NCBI GenBank assembly: GCA_944392605.1
Contig: CALXXE010000003.1
Span: forward strand, 62,001 to 126,000
Direction of reading: 5' to 3'
DNA length: 64,000 nt
Origin: an uncultured Clostridia bacterium
GTDB taxonomy: Bacteria; Bacillota; Clostridia; TANB77; CAG-508
Shown: positions 36,901 through 46,527 of the stretch, piece by piece
Position numbering within the stretch: position 1 is the first letter of the stretch
Layout: the number at the start of each line of letters is the position of its first letter
Made by a program: the position numbers and the translations under genes
Notes under the pieces: generated by a model
What the model was told of the DNA's origin: nothing
Databases searched by the model: none
The model's input: the letters and a program-made list of their open reading frames with translations, nothing else

Positions 36901-38659
36901 TACTATGCAAAGATATTTACAATACAAAGATTTAGTAAAAATGGGATTAGAACATTTTGATAATTGGGCAAGTATTTTTGGAGAAACAGTAACAGCTATG
37001 GAATTATCGCCAGAGGGAACAGGATATAGAAGTAAAACAAGATTTTCAAAGTTTCATAACTTACCAGAATTAATGAGTTTATTTAAAGAAGTTGCAGATA
37101 TACAAACAGCAGACACTTTAAATCTTCCTACACCAGAAGTAATAAAACATGATGTAATAGTCCAACCAAGTGAAATGCAAAAAGAAATGGTTGCAAAATT
37201 AGGAGAAAGAGCAGAAGCAATTAGAAACGGAAACATTGATCCAAGCCAAGATAATATGTTGAAAATTACTAATGAGGGAAGAAAATTAGCATTAGACCAA
37301 AGACTTATGAATGAAATGTTAGATGATAATGAGAATGGAAAAATCGGAACTTGTGCTAATAATATTTATGATATTTGGGAAAAAAATAAAGATGAAAGAT
37401 TAACTCAATTAGTATTTTGTGATTTATCAACTCCAAAACAATTTGAAGAGAAGTATGATGAAAATGGAAATTATGTATTTACAGATGTGTATAATGATTT
37501 AAAAAGAAAATTGGTATTAAAAGGTATTCCAAAAGAAGAAATAGCATTTATACATGAAGCTGACAATGAAGTAAAAAAGAAAGAGCTATTCTCAAAGGTA
37601 AGAAAAGGGGAAGTAAGAGTTTTAATCGGAAGTACAAGTAAGATGCGGTGCAGGTACAAATGTACAAGACAAGATAATAGCATTACACCATTTAGATACT
37701 CCATATAGACCAGCAGATTTAACCCAAAGAAATCGGTAGACGGAGTTAGACAAGGAAATCAAAATAAACAAGTGCATATATTTACTTATGTAACAGAGAA
37801 AACATTTGATGCATATTTATTTCAAATGTTAGAAAGAAAACAGAGTTTTATATCCCAGATAATGACTTCAAAGACTCCAGTTAGAACAGCAGATGATATA
37901 GATGAGAAAGCATTAAGTTATGGAGAAATAAAAGCATTAGCTACAGGAAATAAGTATATATTAGAAAAAACTCAATTAGATTCAGAAGTTGCCAAATTAA
38001 AGATTGTAAGACAAAGTTATCAAAGTCAGATATATGATTTAGAAGATAAAATTACAAAATCATATCCTAATCAAATAAAAGAACTAGAAGAAAAAATAAA
38101 ATCATTAGAAAATGATGTGGAACAATTAAATTCTAATACTATGCCCAATGAAGATGGATTTTGTAAAATGAAAATAAAAAATGTAGACTATACAGATAAA
38201 GAACAAGCAGGAAAAGCAATACTGGAAGCGTGTAAAACAAAAACAAACCCTGATCTTGAAACGATAGGAGAATATAGAGGATTTAAATTAGAATTGGGAT
38301 TTAATTCTATAGAAAAACAATTTACAATGACTATGAAAAACAAATATAGTTATTGTATTTTTTTAGGTAATGATATATATGGGAATATAACTAGAATTAA
38401 TAATGCATTAGAATCTATAAAAGAAAAAATACCAGATGCAAAATTGAGATTAGAGGATATAAAAAAGCAACTAAAAAATGCAAAAATAGAAGTAAAAAAA
38501 CCATTCCCACAGGAAGAAATATTAAAAGAAAAAATCAAAAAACTTGAAGAAATAAATATTCTATTAAAAATAGATGAAAAAGATAAGCAAGTGTTAGATT
38601 CAAGCATTGAAGAAGAAAATAGAGAAAGTCAAATGTATGAAAAAAATAAAAATAGATAA
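30993..38659 (+). CDS. Giant ICE methylase-helicase, needs five +1 shifts at CGG
   Basis: TTG 30993 follows GAGGAGG. Read with five skipped Cs, the gene is one 2553-residue protein. Order: an ArdC-like N-terminal region ([20 protein letters not shown]); a hydrophilic linker (about 280-410) overlapping a nested tnpV gene; a YodL-like segment near 770; an N6-adenine methylase with motif I PSCGVGNF near 1078 and motif IV NVPFGDF near 1143; then a superfamily 2 (SNF2-like) helicase with Walker A HEVGAGKT near 1744, VDEAHNYKN near 1905, KMGAGTNVQ near 2217 and QRNGRGVRQGN near 2247; and a coiled tail. This is the large conserved protein of Tn1549-like elements, thought to protect or process element DNA. 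The five CGGs (34230, 36226, 37646, 37734, 37741) all fall in these catalytic motifs. Unshifted products end within 22 codons each time. Confidence 0.85.
31828..32181 (+). CDS. tnpV: TnpV-like protein nested out of frame in the methylase-helicase gene
   Basis: An overlapping +1-frame gene of 117 residues with its own AAGGAGG eight bases before ATG 31828 (another ATG at 31822). The product resembles the TnpV family of clostridial mobile elements: a start like [17 protein letters not shown], then [14 protein letters not shown], and a strongly matching end [20 protein letters not shown]. The host frame over the same bases is a disordered Ser/Asn/Glu/Arg-rich linker, which is what an overlapped region would be expected to encode. 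TnpV function is unknown. Confidence 0.75.
   Translation: MKEKIEYTKQGEYYMPNLAMKKEKIPAGKYSLMRYNYLKNHKNHELTILVMNQKLIQHLTEVQEQAKQRVQILVEQMAKKDGVTEEMKIKDQMKWVGLMNNYKTTAEEIVANELIYI
34230..34232 (+). other. In-frame CGG, +1 site 4 (methylase motif I)
   Basis: TGT CGG TGT TGG; skipping C gives TGT GGT GTT GGA AAC, restoring SCGVGNF, the S-adenosylmethionine-binding motif. Confidence 0.85.
36226..36228 (+). other. In-frame CGG, +1 site 5 (helicase Walker A)
   Basis: GTA CGG TGC GGG; skipping C gives GTA GGT GCG GGA AAA ACA, restoring EVGAGKT. Frame 0 stops at TGA six codons later. Confidence 0.85.
37646..37648 (+). other. In-frame CGG, +1 site 6 (helicase motif V)
   Basis: ATG CGG TGC AGG; skipping C gives ATG GGT GCA GGT ACA AAT, restoring KMGAGTNVQ. 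Confidence 0.85.
37734..37736 (+). other. In-frame CGG, +1 site 7 (helicase motif VI)
   Basis: AAT CGG TAG; skipping C gives AAT GGT AGA. Frame 0 hits TAG as the very next codon. Confidence 0.85.
37741..37743 (+). other. In-frame CGG, +1 site 8 (helicase motif VI)
   Basis: AGA CGG AGT TAG; skipping C gives AGA GGA GTT AGA CAA GGA. It is only two codons after site 7; both are needed for RNGRGVRQGN. Confidence 0.85.
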
Positions 38660-38723
38660 ATTATACATTTTACATTTATTCAGGCATGTAGTAAAGTAAT
38701 CTACATGAAAGGAGAAATATAAG

Positions 38724-39344
38724 ATGGAAAAAATATTTAAAATGCCAATTCTAGAACAATTATTTGAAAGTATAAGAGAAAATTTTGAAATGGAGGTAGG
38801 AAAAGAAAATAAAGAAGAAGAGAAATGTACAAAAATTCAAGAAGAAATATTAAATAAAATTAAAACAGTAAACAATGATGAAAAATTTATAGGAGAAATA
38901 ATTGAACTATTTATTGAGTTTGAATTAGAATTTTCAAAGAATATGTATGATTTGAATAAAAATTATTTTAAACTAGGAGTAGTAGAAGGAGTAAAATTAA
39001 ATAATGAAATAAATCAAATAAAAAATGATCAAAATAAAGTTGATAGTATTTTTTTAGATAAATATGATGATGATTTTTTAGAATATCTAGAAGAAAACAA
39101 AATGAAGAATTTATCTAAACAAGAAAAATTTAAAAAATTGGAAGAAAAAGAAAAAAAATTAAAAAATAAATATCCTAATATTTCAAAATTTCTTGGAAAC
39201 AAAGAAAATATAAAACTTTCAGTAGAAGAACAAAAAGCAATACTAGAAATCTTGAATTTATATGAAGAAAAAGATGTTCTAGAACAAAAAGAATGCTTCA
39301 AACTAGGCTTTAAAGAAGCAACTATATTATTAAAAGGAAATTAA
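38724..39344 (+). CDS. ICE coiled-coil hypothetical protein
   Basis: 206 residues with GAAAGGAG upstream; almost wholly helical and charged, with a lysine-rich coiled coil at about 125-150. It is preceded by a small hairpin (CATGTAG / CTACATG, 38684-38707). No family recognised. Confidence 0.6.
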   Translation: MEKIFKMPILEQLFESIRENFEMEVGKENKEEEKCTKIQEEILNKIKTVNNDEKFIGEIIELFIEFELEFSKNMYDLNKNYFKLGVVEGVKLNNEINQIKNDQNKVDSIFLDKYDDDFLEYLEENKMKNLSKQEKFKKLEEKEKKLKNKYPNISKFLGNKENIKLSVEEQKAILEILNLYEEKDVLEQKECFKLGFKEATILLKGN

Positions 39345-39362
39345 TTATAATAATCTAACTAT

Positions 39363-39397
39363 AAAATAATGCAGGCTAAAGGTAGTCTGCATTATTT
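39363..39397 (+). other. Hairpin between ICE genes
   Basis: AATAATGCAG / CTGCATTATT stem, weak T-run; it may be an attenuator or processing site. Confidence 0.6.
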
Positions 39398-39416
39398 GCA
39401 TTTTGGAGGTGTAAAA

Positions 39417-40394
39417 ATGCCTTATATCCAACCTGAAATAGTAAAAAAAGCAGAAGAAATGGATTTATTAACTTATTTACAAAATTATGAACCAAATGAA
39501 TTAGTTAAGATAGGAAATGGAACTTATACAACAAAAACACATGATAGTATGAGAATAAGCAATGGATTATGGAATTGGTTTTCAAAAGGTATAGGTGGAA
39601 AAAATGCTGTTTCATATCTTATGAAAGTAAAAAATTATACTTTTCTACAAGCAATAGAAAGTATCATAAATAAAACATGTTTTTCTCAAAATGTAATAAA
39701 TAGTAAAGAAGAACAAAAGGATAATACAACTCTAGTTCTACCACAAAAATCTGAAAATGCAGAAAGGATAAAAAGATATTTAAGAAGTAGAGGAATTGAT
39801 TTAGAAATAATACAAGAGTGTATTGATAATAATTATATTTATGAAAGTTTACCAAATCATAATGTAGTATTCATTGGTTTTGACAAAAATAAAAGTCCAA
39901 AATATGCTTTTTTTAGAGGTACGAATGATACAAGATTTTTGGGAGAGTCGAAAGGAAGTGATAAAAGATATACTTTTAGAATGGAAGCAAAAGAAAAATG
40001 TAATAGAGTACATTTATTTGAAAGTGCCATAGATTTATTATCGTATGCAACTTTAATGAAAATGAAAAAATTAGACTGGCATAAGGAAAATATGATTTCA
40101 TTAGGAGGTGTTAATTTACCATCAAAGACAAAAGAAAAAATGAATATACCAATTAGTATTCGAGAATTTTTAATAAACAATTCCAATATTAAAGAAATAT
40201 ATTTACATTTAGATAATGACGAAGTAGGAAGAAAAGCAAGTGAATTTCTTAAAGAGATTTTATCTACAAAATATAAAGTTTTAGATAGACCACCACCAAT
40301 GGAGAAAGATTGTAACGACTATTTAAGACATATATTAGGGATAAAAATAACCAATAAAAATTTTATAAAAAAAGTAAATGAATTACAAAAATAA
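39417..40394 (+). CDS. ICE DNA primase-like protein (CHC2-type fold plus Toprim)
   Basis: 325 residues from ATG 39417 behind TTGGAGG. The N-terminal half (TYTTKTHDSMRISN, WNWFSKGIGGKNAVSYLM) matches the zinc-finger-less CHC2/DUF3991-like primase domain of mobile elements. The C-terminal half is Toprim-like: VHLFESAIDLLSYA supplies the conserved Glu, and YLHLDNDEVGRKA the DxD-type metal site. It would prime replication of the transferred strand. Confidence 0.8.
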   Translation: MPYIQPEIVKKAEEMDLLTYLQNYEPNELVKIGNGTYTTKTHDSMRISNGLWNWFSKGIGGKNAVSYLMKVKNYTFLQAIESIINKTCFSQNVINSKEEQKDNTTLVLPQKSENAERIKRYLRSRGIDLEIIQECIDNNYIYESLPNHNVVFIGFDKNKSPKYAFFRGTNDTRFLGESKGSDKRYTFRMEAKEKCNRVHLFESAIDLLSYATLMKMKKLDWHKENMISLGGVNLPSKTKEKMNIPISIREFLINNSNIKEIYLHLDNDEVGRKASEFLKEILSTKYKVLDRPPPMEKDCNDYLRHILGIKITNKNFIKKVNELQK

Positions 40395-40420
40395 AAAATA
40401 AAAATGGAGGAATAAACAAG

Positions 40421-40780
40421 ATGAATAAATATAAAATTCAATTAAAAACTAATTTAAATAAAGACATTATAATAAATGCAAATAATGAACAAGAGGCATT
40501 TGAATTTATAGAAAAAGCTTTTTTAAATACAAATTTAGTAGATTTTTCAAATAAAGATATTGAGGAAGTAAGTGTAAAAATATTAGAAAGAAATGATAAC
40601 AAAATAGAGGATGAAACAGAAGAAAATGACACAAATTCATATGAAGAATTAGAAGAAATTATAGATGAAACTTTAGAGAAAATAAGAACAGAAATACCAG
40701 AAGAAGATAGAAAATTTTACTGCCCAAAATGTGGTTGTTCTATTTTAGTAGATGATGTAATAGAGGATTTTATGTCCTAG
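40421..40780 (+). CDS. ICE protein with C-terminal zinc-ribbon half-site
   Basis: 119 residues with TGGAGG upstream; acidic middle and a C-terminal FYCPKCGCSILVDD that could hold zinc with a partner or dimer. It lies immediately before the candidate oriT. Confidence 0.6.
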   Translation: MNKYKIQLKTNLNKDIIINANNEQEAFEFIEKAFLNTNLVDFSNKDIEEVSVKILERNDNKIEDETEENDTNSYEELEEIIDETLEKIRTEIPEEDRKFYCPKCGCSILVDDVIEDFMS

Positions 40781-40788
40781 CAAGCAAT

Positions 40789-40839
40789 GAATTTGTACTC
40801 CCGCACAAATTCGATACATGGGGACACCCCAATCCCCAT
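40789..40839. other. Candidate origin of transfer (oriT)
   Basis: Two inverted repeats stand between the primase-side genes and mobC: GAATTTGT-8 bases-ACAAATTC (40789-40812) and ATGGGG-10 bases-CCCCAT (40818-40839, with a nested GGGGACACCCC). The local base composition is far more GC-rich than the surroundings. The position directly upstream of mobC and the relaxase is the usual one. The nick site cannot be assigned. Confidence 0.65.
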
Positions 40840-40876
40840 TTTAAATTTTATCAATGAAAGAAGGTGCATACATTTT

Positions 40877-41206
40877 TTGAGAAAGAGAGATATAAAAAAA
40901 CAAGTATGGATTAATGAGAAAGAAAATAAAATGTTGAAGAGCAATGCAAAAAAAGTTGGTTTAAATGAGAGTGAATATATAAGAAGTCTTATAATGGGGT
41001 ACAAGCCAAAAGAATTGCCAGATAAAAAATTCTATCAAGATATGGATCAGCTAAGAGGTATAAGTATTAATCTTAATCAAATAGCAAAAAAAGCAAATTC
41101 ATTAGGAATGATTGATGCACCATTATATAAAAAGAACTATGAAAAATTAAATGAATTTATACAAAAAATTAAAACCACTTATTTGGATATAGAAAAGGAA
41201 AAATAA
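40877..41206 (+). CDS. MobC-like relaxosome accessory protein
   Basis: 109 residues. TTG 40877 is preferred because the protein then starts MRKRDIKKQVWINEKEN, the normal MobC N-terminus. The longer ATG at 40787 would translate through the candidate oriT. A ribbon-helix-helix (KKVGLNESEYIRSLIMG) and a helical C-terminus with ISINLNQIAKKAN are visible. It binds oriT DNA with the relaxase. The stop overlaps the relaxase start. Confidence 0.85.
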   Translation: MRKRDIKKQVWINEKENKMLKSNAKKVGLNESEYIRSLIMGYKPKELPDKKFYQDMDQLRGISINLNQIAKKANSLGMIDAPLYKKNYEKLNEFIQKIKTTYLDIEKEK

Positions 41207-42549
41207 TGGCAACAACAAGTATTTGGAAAATAGATAAAAGATTAGATCATGTAGTAGAATATACTACTAATCCAGAGAAGACTTCTAAAGAAAATTATCA
41301 AGATTTACACAATGTAATTGAATATACAAAAGCTTCATATAAAACAGAAGAACAATTATATGTTACAACTTTAAATTGTTCAGAAAATAGAATATTACAA
41401 GATATGATGGAAACAAAAAAGAAATTTAGAAAAGAAAATGGAATTTTAGCTTTTCATGGGTTTCAATCATTTGTAAAAGGAGAAGTAACTCCAGAAGTGG
41501 CTCACGAAATAGGAGTTAAGTTAGCAAATGAATTATGGGGAGATAGGTTTGAAGTCGTTATTTCTACTCATTTAAATACAGACCATATTCATAATCATTT
41601 TGTATTAAATTCAGTTTCTTTTATGGATGGAAAAAAATATTACAATAATAGGCATACTTATGCCTTAATGAGAGAAACATCAGATAGAATATGTGAAGAA
41701 TATAAATTAAATGTTTTACAAGAAAAACCTTGTGGCAAACATAATATAGATTATACCAAATATTATAAAGAACAAGTAAAAAAATCTAATCATTATGTTA
41801 TGACAAAAGATGATATTGATTATGCAATAACACAAGCATATTCGTATAAAGATTTTTTATCAATATTAAAAAGGATGAATTATGTAGTAGAAAATCGATA
41901 TGGTAAATTGAGTGTTAGGAAAGAACCATATAAAAGAAACATAAGAATTGCAAGAGCCTTTGGAGATGAATATACGATAGAAAACATAGAAAAAAGAATA
42001 TATGAAACAGAGCAAACAAGAGTACCTTTTCCAGAAGCAAGATATGGTCGTAAAAGATATAAAAATATAAAAAGACAGAATTTTAAAAATAGAAAAAAAG
42101 CAAAAGGTATAAAAGCATTATATTTTTATTATTGTTTTCTATTAAGAATATTTCCAAGAAACAAGAAAAAGATATACTCCAAAGAATTAAAAGAAGATAT
42201 AAAAAAGATGGATGAGATATCAAAAGAAGTAAGATTTATATGTGGTAATAAAATAGAAACTATACAAGATCTTATGGAATATAAAAAATCATTCATATTA
42301 GAAAGAAAAAAATTAAAAAGCGAGAGAGAAAATTTGTGGAAAAAAAGTCGAAAAGTAAAAAAAGAAAATGAAAAAAATGAAATTCTAACAAAGATAAAAT
42401 TATTACAAAAAGAAATAAAAGAATTATCCAATAAAGTAAATATGATAGAAGATATTGAAACAAGAATACCACAAATAAAACAAAGAATAGAAGATTTAGA
42501 AAATATTAAAGAGAGAAAGGAGAAAGAGAATATTGAGTACATCAAGTGA
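41206..42549 (+). CDS. MobP-type relaxase
   Basis: 447 residues. The relaxase core shows the metal-binding three-histidine motif in STHLNTDHIHNHFVLNSVSF near residue 125, an early Tyr-containing YTTNPEK segment as the likely nicking-tyrosine region, and a helical C-terminal tail of 150 residues. It nicks oriT and pilots the strand through VirD4. It overlaps mobC by one base and pcfB by 17. Confidence 0.9.
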   Translation: MATTSIWKIDKRLDHVVEYTTNPEKTSKENYQDLHNVIEYTKASYKTEEQLYVTTLNCSENRILQDMMETKKKFRKENGILAFHGFQSFVKGEVTPEVAHEIGVKLANELWGDRFEVVISTHLNTDHIHNHFVLNSVSFMDGKKYYNNRHTYALMRETSDRICEEYKLNVLQEKPCGKHNIDYTKYYKEQVKKSNHYVMTKDDIDYAITQAYSYKDFLSILKRMNYVVENRYGKLSVRKEPYKRNIRIARAFGDEYTIENIEKRIYETEQTRVPFPEARYGRKRYKNIKRQNFKNRKKAKGIKALYFYYCFLLRIFPRNKKKIYSKELKEDIKKMDEISKEVRFICGNKIETIQDLMEYKKSFILERKKLKSERENLWKKSRKVKKENEKNEILTKIKLLQKEIKELSNKVNMIEDIETRIPQIKQRIEDLENIKERKEKENIEYIK

Positions 42550-43321
42550 AACAGCAGATGAATTTGTAAGACTTATGATAGAAGGAACGGAAGTTGTTGC
42601 TAGAATAAGTGGTGTAGCTGCAAAAAATATTGCTGTTGCTCTTTATACAGTAATGAAAAATAAGCAACAAACTAAAGGAAAGACAAGATTGAATAATATG
42701 CTCAAAACTGAAAAAGAATTAAAAATATTTTCAGTAAAAAGAGAAGATTTAAAAATATTTTGCAGAGAGGCAAAAAGTTATGGGATATTATATTGTGGAT
42801 TAATTAATAGAAGAAATAGAAATTTAGATGGTATGGTTGATATTATGGTTAGAGCAGAAGATGCACCAAGAGTTAATAGAATTATAGAAAGATATAATTT
42901 AGCAACATTTGACAAAGCAATGATACAAAGGGAAATTGAAAAAGAAAGAGCAACTAATAATAGAAATGATTTAAATATAGAGCTAGACAAAAAAGATATA
43001 GATGATGCAATGGTAGAAGATATATTAAAAAAGCCTATTATAGCTGAAAAACAGATAGTTACAAACCCCAATTCAGCCAAAACGGAAAAAAACCCTCCGT
43101 CAGAGCATTCCTTAAAGAACAAAAACAATTTCGAGGGGGTTACTAACTCTGTAAAAAAAGAATCAGTAAGAAAAAAACTAGAAGAAATAAAAGCAGAGAA
43201 AAAGGTTGATACGAAATTGAAAGATGTTCAAGTTACAAAAAGTAAAAACACAAAGAAAACGCAAAGAAGAAATGAAAAGGTTTCAGTTAGAAAATCAAGA
43301 AAAAAGGAAAGAGGAAGATAA
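42533..43321 (+). CDS. PcfB-family (DUF3801) conjugation protein
   Basis: 262 residues from a TTG start. The N-terminal 130 residues match PcfB (VARISGVAAKNIAVALYTVM, GILYCGLINRRNRNLDGMVD, VNRIIERYNL). The rest is a lysine-rich, disordered tail. PcfB links the relaxosome to the coupling protein. Confidence 0.85.
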   Translation: MSTSSETADEFVRLMIEGTEVVARISGVAAKNIAVALYTVMKNKQQTKGKTRLNNMLKTEKELKIFSVKREDLKIFCREAKSYGILYCGLINRRNRNLDGMVDIMVRAEDAPRVNRIIERYNLATFDKAMIQREIEKERATNNRNDLNIELDKKDIDDAMVEDILKKPIIAEKQIVTNPNSAKTEKNPPSEHSLKNKNNFEGVTNSVKKESVRKKLEEIKAEKKVDTKLKDVQVTKSKNTKKTQRRNEKVSVRKSRKKERGR

Positions 43322-44194
43322 ATGGCAGAATTAGATCAAGTATATAGAAGTTTTGACAAAGAAAAAAAAGAATATAACAAAGAAGAATATATACAATTTA
43401 AGAGAAAAGAAAAAGAAGAGTTATATGAATTAATTGATAAGATGGCAGTAAATACTATGCAAAATGAAGATGAATTAAAAAAATATCTAAATATTCAATC
43501 AAGGTTTAATCAATATTCAGTAGGTAATGCATTAGCTATAACATTTCAAATGCCAGAAGCAACACTATTGAAAGATTTTGAAGGTTGGTCAAATATAGGA
43601 GGCTTTCCAAAAAAATATAGAAAGAATGTTAAAATTTTAGAACCAGTAGATTTATATATGAGAGAAGATGGAAGTGTAGGAAAAAATTACAATGTAAAAT
43701 ATGTATGTGATATTTCACAGGTAAGTATAAAAGCTAAAGCACCAATAATAAAATATGATGACAAATTATTATTAAGGGCTTTTCTAAAAAGTTATCAAGG
43801 AGAGATAAAGATTATAGATGAAAATCAAGAATTAAATAGAAAAGCAGTTCTTAATAAAAAAGAAAATGTCCTATATATAATAAGAGACTCAGAATCACCA
43901 TATATATTTTATGATTTATCAGAAGAACTTATTAAACAACAAATAGAAGAAAATAATTTAACAGATAGTTTTAAAATTAAATGTGCATCATATATGTTGT
44001 GTAAGAAATATGGAATTGATATTGAAGAGTATGACAAAATAGAAATTCCGTATGAATTTAAAGAAATGTCTGGAAAACAAATAAGAGAAGAACTAGAAGT
44101 GATTCGAGATGCATTTGGAGATATTAACAATAGAATAAGTTATGCAATAGAAACAATTACAAAACAAAATAAACAAAAAAATCAAGTTAAATAG
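43322..44194 (+). CDS. ArdC-like ICE protein
   Basis: 290 residues starting one base after pcfB's stop. The region YLNIQSRFNQYSVGNALAI and FEGWSNIGGFPKKYRKNVKI matches the N-terminal ssDNA-binding ArdC-like domain found in many ICEs. The C-terminal half lacks an HExxH metalloprotease motif, so it is not a full ArdC. It probably protects incoming single-stranded DNA. Confidence 0.7.
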   Translation: MAELDQVYRSFDKEKKEYNKEEYIQFKRKEKEELYELIDKMAVNTMQNEDELKKYLNIQSRFNQYSVGNALAITFQMPEATLLKDFEGWSNIGGFPKKYRKNVKILEPVDLYMREDGSVGKNYNVKYVCDISQVSIKAKAPIIKYDDKLLLRAFLKSYQGEIKIIDENQELNRKAVLNKKENVLYIIRDSESPYIFYDLSEELIKQQIEENNLTDSFKIKCASYMLCKKYGIDIEEYDKIEIPYEFKEMSGKQIREELEVIRDAFGDINNRISYAIETITKQNKQKNQVK

Positions 44195-44203
44195 GAGGAA
44201 GAA

Positions 44204-44401
44204 TTGGAAGAACAACGAATTATTATATTCAATAAATATGAATATGGACTTATAATAAATGCACTTAATGAATTTCGTACAAAATTAATACAAGAAAATA
44301 AATCAACAGAAGTAGTTAATGAATTACTTATAAAATTATTAAATACCCCCGTAAAAAGAAAATCTTTTTTTCAAAGGGAAAAAATAGGTAACGAGAGATA
44401 A
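44204..44401 (+). CDS. Small ICE protein, related to the 22948 product
   Basis: 65 residues from TTG 44204 behind AGGAGGAAG. It shares YGLIINALNEF and VVNELLIKLLN with the small protein at the ICE left end. It overlaps the N-terminal extension of virD4 by about 14 bases. Confidence 0.6.
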   Translation: MEEQRIIIFNKYEYGLIINALNEFRTKLIQENKSTEVVNELLIKLLNTPVKRKSFFQREKIGNER

Positions 44402-46194
44402 TTTTAAACAAAATGGTATTTTATTTATATTAGGAATAATCCCTATAGTATGGATTGCTATTTTAGTTGCACCATATATAGATGGTGGAATTGTAAAAAT
44501 AATTAATAATTTTTCAAATATAATAAATAATCCATTTAATCTTATATGGTGCAATAATAGTATAAAAACTATTCTTATTTTTATTGTTATTTATATATTT
44601 AGTATAAGTATATATATGGCTACTAAAAAGAATTATCGTAGAAGGGAAGAACATGGATCTGCAAAATGGGGAAATCCTAAAGCAATAAATAAGAAATATA
44701 AACAAAAACCATTTGCAAATAATAAAATATTAACACAAAATGTTGCAATAGGACTAAATGGCAGAAGACATAGAAGAAACTTGAATATTTTAGTTTGTGG
44801 AGGAAGTGGTGCAGGTAAAACAAGATTCTTTTGCAAACCGAATGTTATGCAATGTGGAGATAGCTCATATGTAATTTTAGATCCTAAAGCAGAAATATTG
44901 CGAGATACGGGGAATTTATTAGAAAAAAAGGGTTATGAAGTAAGAGTTTTAGATTTAATTAATATGGAAAAAAGTCATTGCTATAATCCTTTTAAGTATT
45001 TAAAAACAGATAATGATGTCCAAAAATTAGTAACTAATATTTTTAAAAGTACAACTCCAAAAGGTTCGCAAAGTCAAGATCCATTTTGGGATACTGCAGC
45101 AAGTATGTTATTATTGGCACTTATCTTTTATTTAAAATACGAAGCTCCAGAAGATGAACAAAATTTTTCAATGGTAATGGAAATGTTAAGAGCTGGAGAA
45201 GTTGATGAAGAACAAGAAAACTATCCGAGTCCACTAGATATTTTATTTGATAAATTGGAATATCAAAATCCATATCACATTGCAGTAAAATATTATAGGA
45301 ACTATAGATCAGGTTCTGCAAAGACATTAAAGTCGATACAAATAACATTAGCTGCAAGACTTGAAAAGTTTAATTTGGAAAGTCTTGCAAATATGACAAA
45401 AATTGATGAATTAGACTTGCCCAGTTTAGGGGAGAAAAAAGTAGCATTATTTGCTGTAATTCCAGATAATGATACGAGTTTTAATTTTCTAGTAAGTATT
45501 TTATATACACAATTATTTCAACAATTATTTTATATAGCTGACCATAAATATGGTGGTCATTTGCCTATTCATGTCCATTTTGTAATGGACGAATTTGCAA
45601 ATGTATCTTTACCAGATGACTTTGATAAGATTTTAAGCGTTATGAGGTCAAGGTCAGTTTCAGTGTCTATTATTCTCCAAAATTTAGCACAATTAAAAGC
45701 TCTTTTTGAAAAACAATGGGAAAGTATAGTAGGAAATTGCGATACTTTTCTTTATTTGGGTGGAAATGAACAAAGTACCCATAAATATGTATCTGAACTA
45801 TTACGGAAAAGAAACGATAGATTTAGATACACATGGCAAAAGTACAGGTAGAAGCGGGAATTTTTCGACTAATTATCAAATAACAGGTCGTGAATTAATG
45901 ACTCCAGATGAAGTGCGCTTATTAGATAATAGATATGCACTTCTTTTTGTTCGTGGAGAAAGACCTATTATAGATTATAAATATGATATTTTAAAACATC
46001 CAAATGTATCTTATACAGTAGATGGAAATGCAAAACCATATATTCATGGAAAAACAAATCGTTCTACTGCATCAATTACATTTGATGAAAATAAAGAAAA
46101 TTATATTGAAAATAATAAAGAAGATGAAATACTAGAAAATTATGAACTTTTATCAGAGGAAGAAATAGAAGAATTTATAATGGAGGTAGCATAA
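44388..46194 (+). CDS. VirD4-type coupling protein, needs a +1 shift at CGG 45804; start unclear
   Basis: The coupling ATPase feeds the relaxase-DNA complex into the type IV channel. From the first ATG (44616) the two N-terminal membrane helices would be lost. The frame is open back to 44388 and encodes both (ILFILGIIPIVWIAILVAP, TILIFIVIYIFSI), but has no ATG, GTG or TTG there. Initiation must be non-standard (GTA 44388 or ACG 44391 are candidates). The Walker A is CGGSGAGKTRFF. CGG at 45804 breaks the frame; skipping its C gives ELLGKETIDLDTHG and 601 residues, the normal length. It ends one base before the VirB2-like gene. Confidence 0.85.
45804..45806 (+). other. In-frame CGG, +1 site 9 (virD4)
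   Basis: TTA CGG AAA AGA; skipping C gives TTA GGA AAA GAA ACG, restoring ELLGKETID, conserved in TcpA/VirD4 of this ICE family. Confidence 0.85.
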
Positions 46195-46518
46195 GTGAAG
46201 ATAAAGAAAATTATTAAAAGTATTATAAAAAAGTTAGCAATTATTTCATTTGTAATTGTTGCATTAAATGTAGCACAAGCTTCGCAGATTTTTGCTGCAA
46301 ATGAAGAACCACTTACTGTAATAAATAATTTATCTGATTTTATATTTGGCTTAATTAGAGCAGTTGGACTTATAATACTTGGATTTGGTGTAGTTCAAAT
46401 TGGGTTATCATTAAAAAGTCAAGATCCAAGTCAAAGAGCAAATGGTTTTTTAACATTAGCAGGAGGAGTGGTTATTACATTTGCCAAAGAAATACTAGGT
46501 ATAATTACAGGTGGTTAA
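46195..46518 (+). CDS. Maff2/VirB2-like small membrane protein
   Basis: 107 residues from GTG 46195. It has a signal-like helix, a mature start at about AANEEPLT, and two more helices with GLIRAVGLIILGFGVVQIGL and GGVVITFAKEILGII. This matches the Maff2 family located after VirD4 in Tn1549-like elements and equivalent to VirB2 pilin in layout. A terminator follows. Confidence 0.8.
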   Translation: MKIKKIIKSIIKKLAIISFVIVALNVAQASQIFAANEEPLTVINNLSDFIFGLIRAVGLIILGFGVVQIGLSLKSQDPSQRANGFLTLAGGVVITFAKEILGIITGG

Positions 46519-46527
46519 TTACAGAAA

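Noticed and set aside
40787..40876. Longer ATG start for mobC
   Set aside because: The extra 30 codons run through the GC-rich inverted repeats and do not resemble MobC N-termini; TTG 40877 gives the family start.
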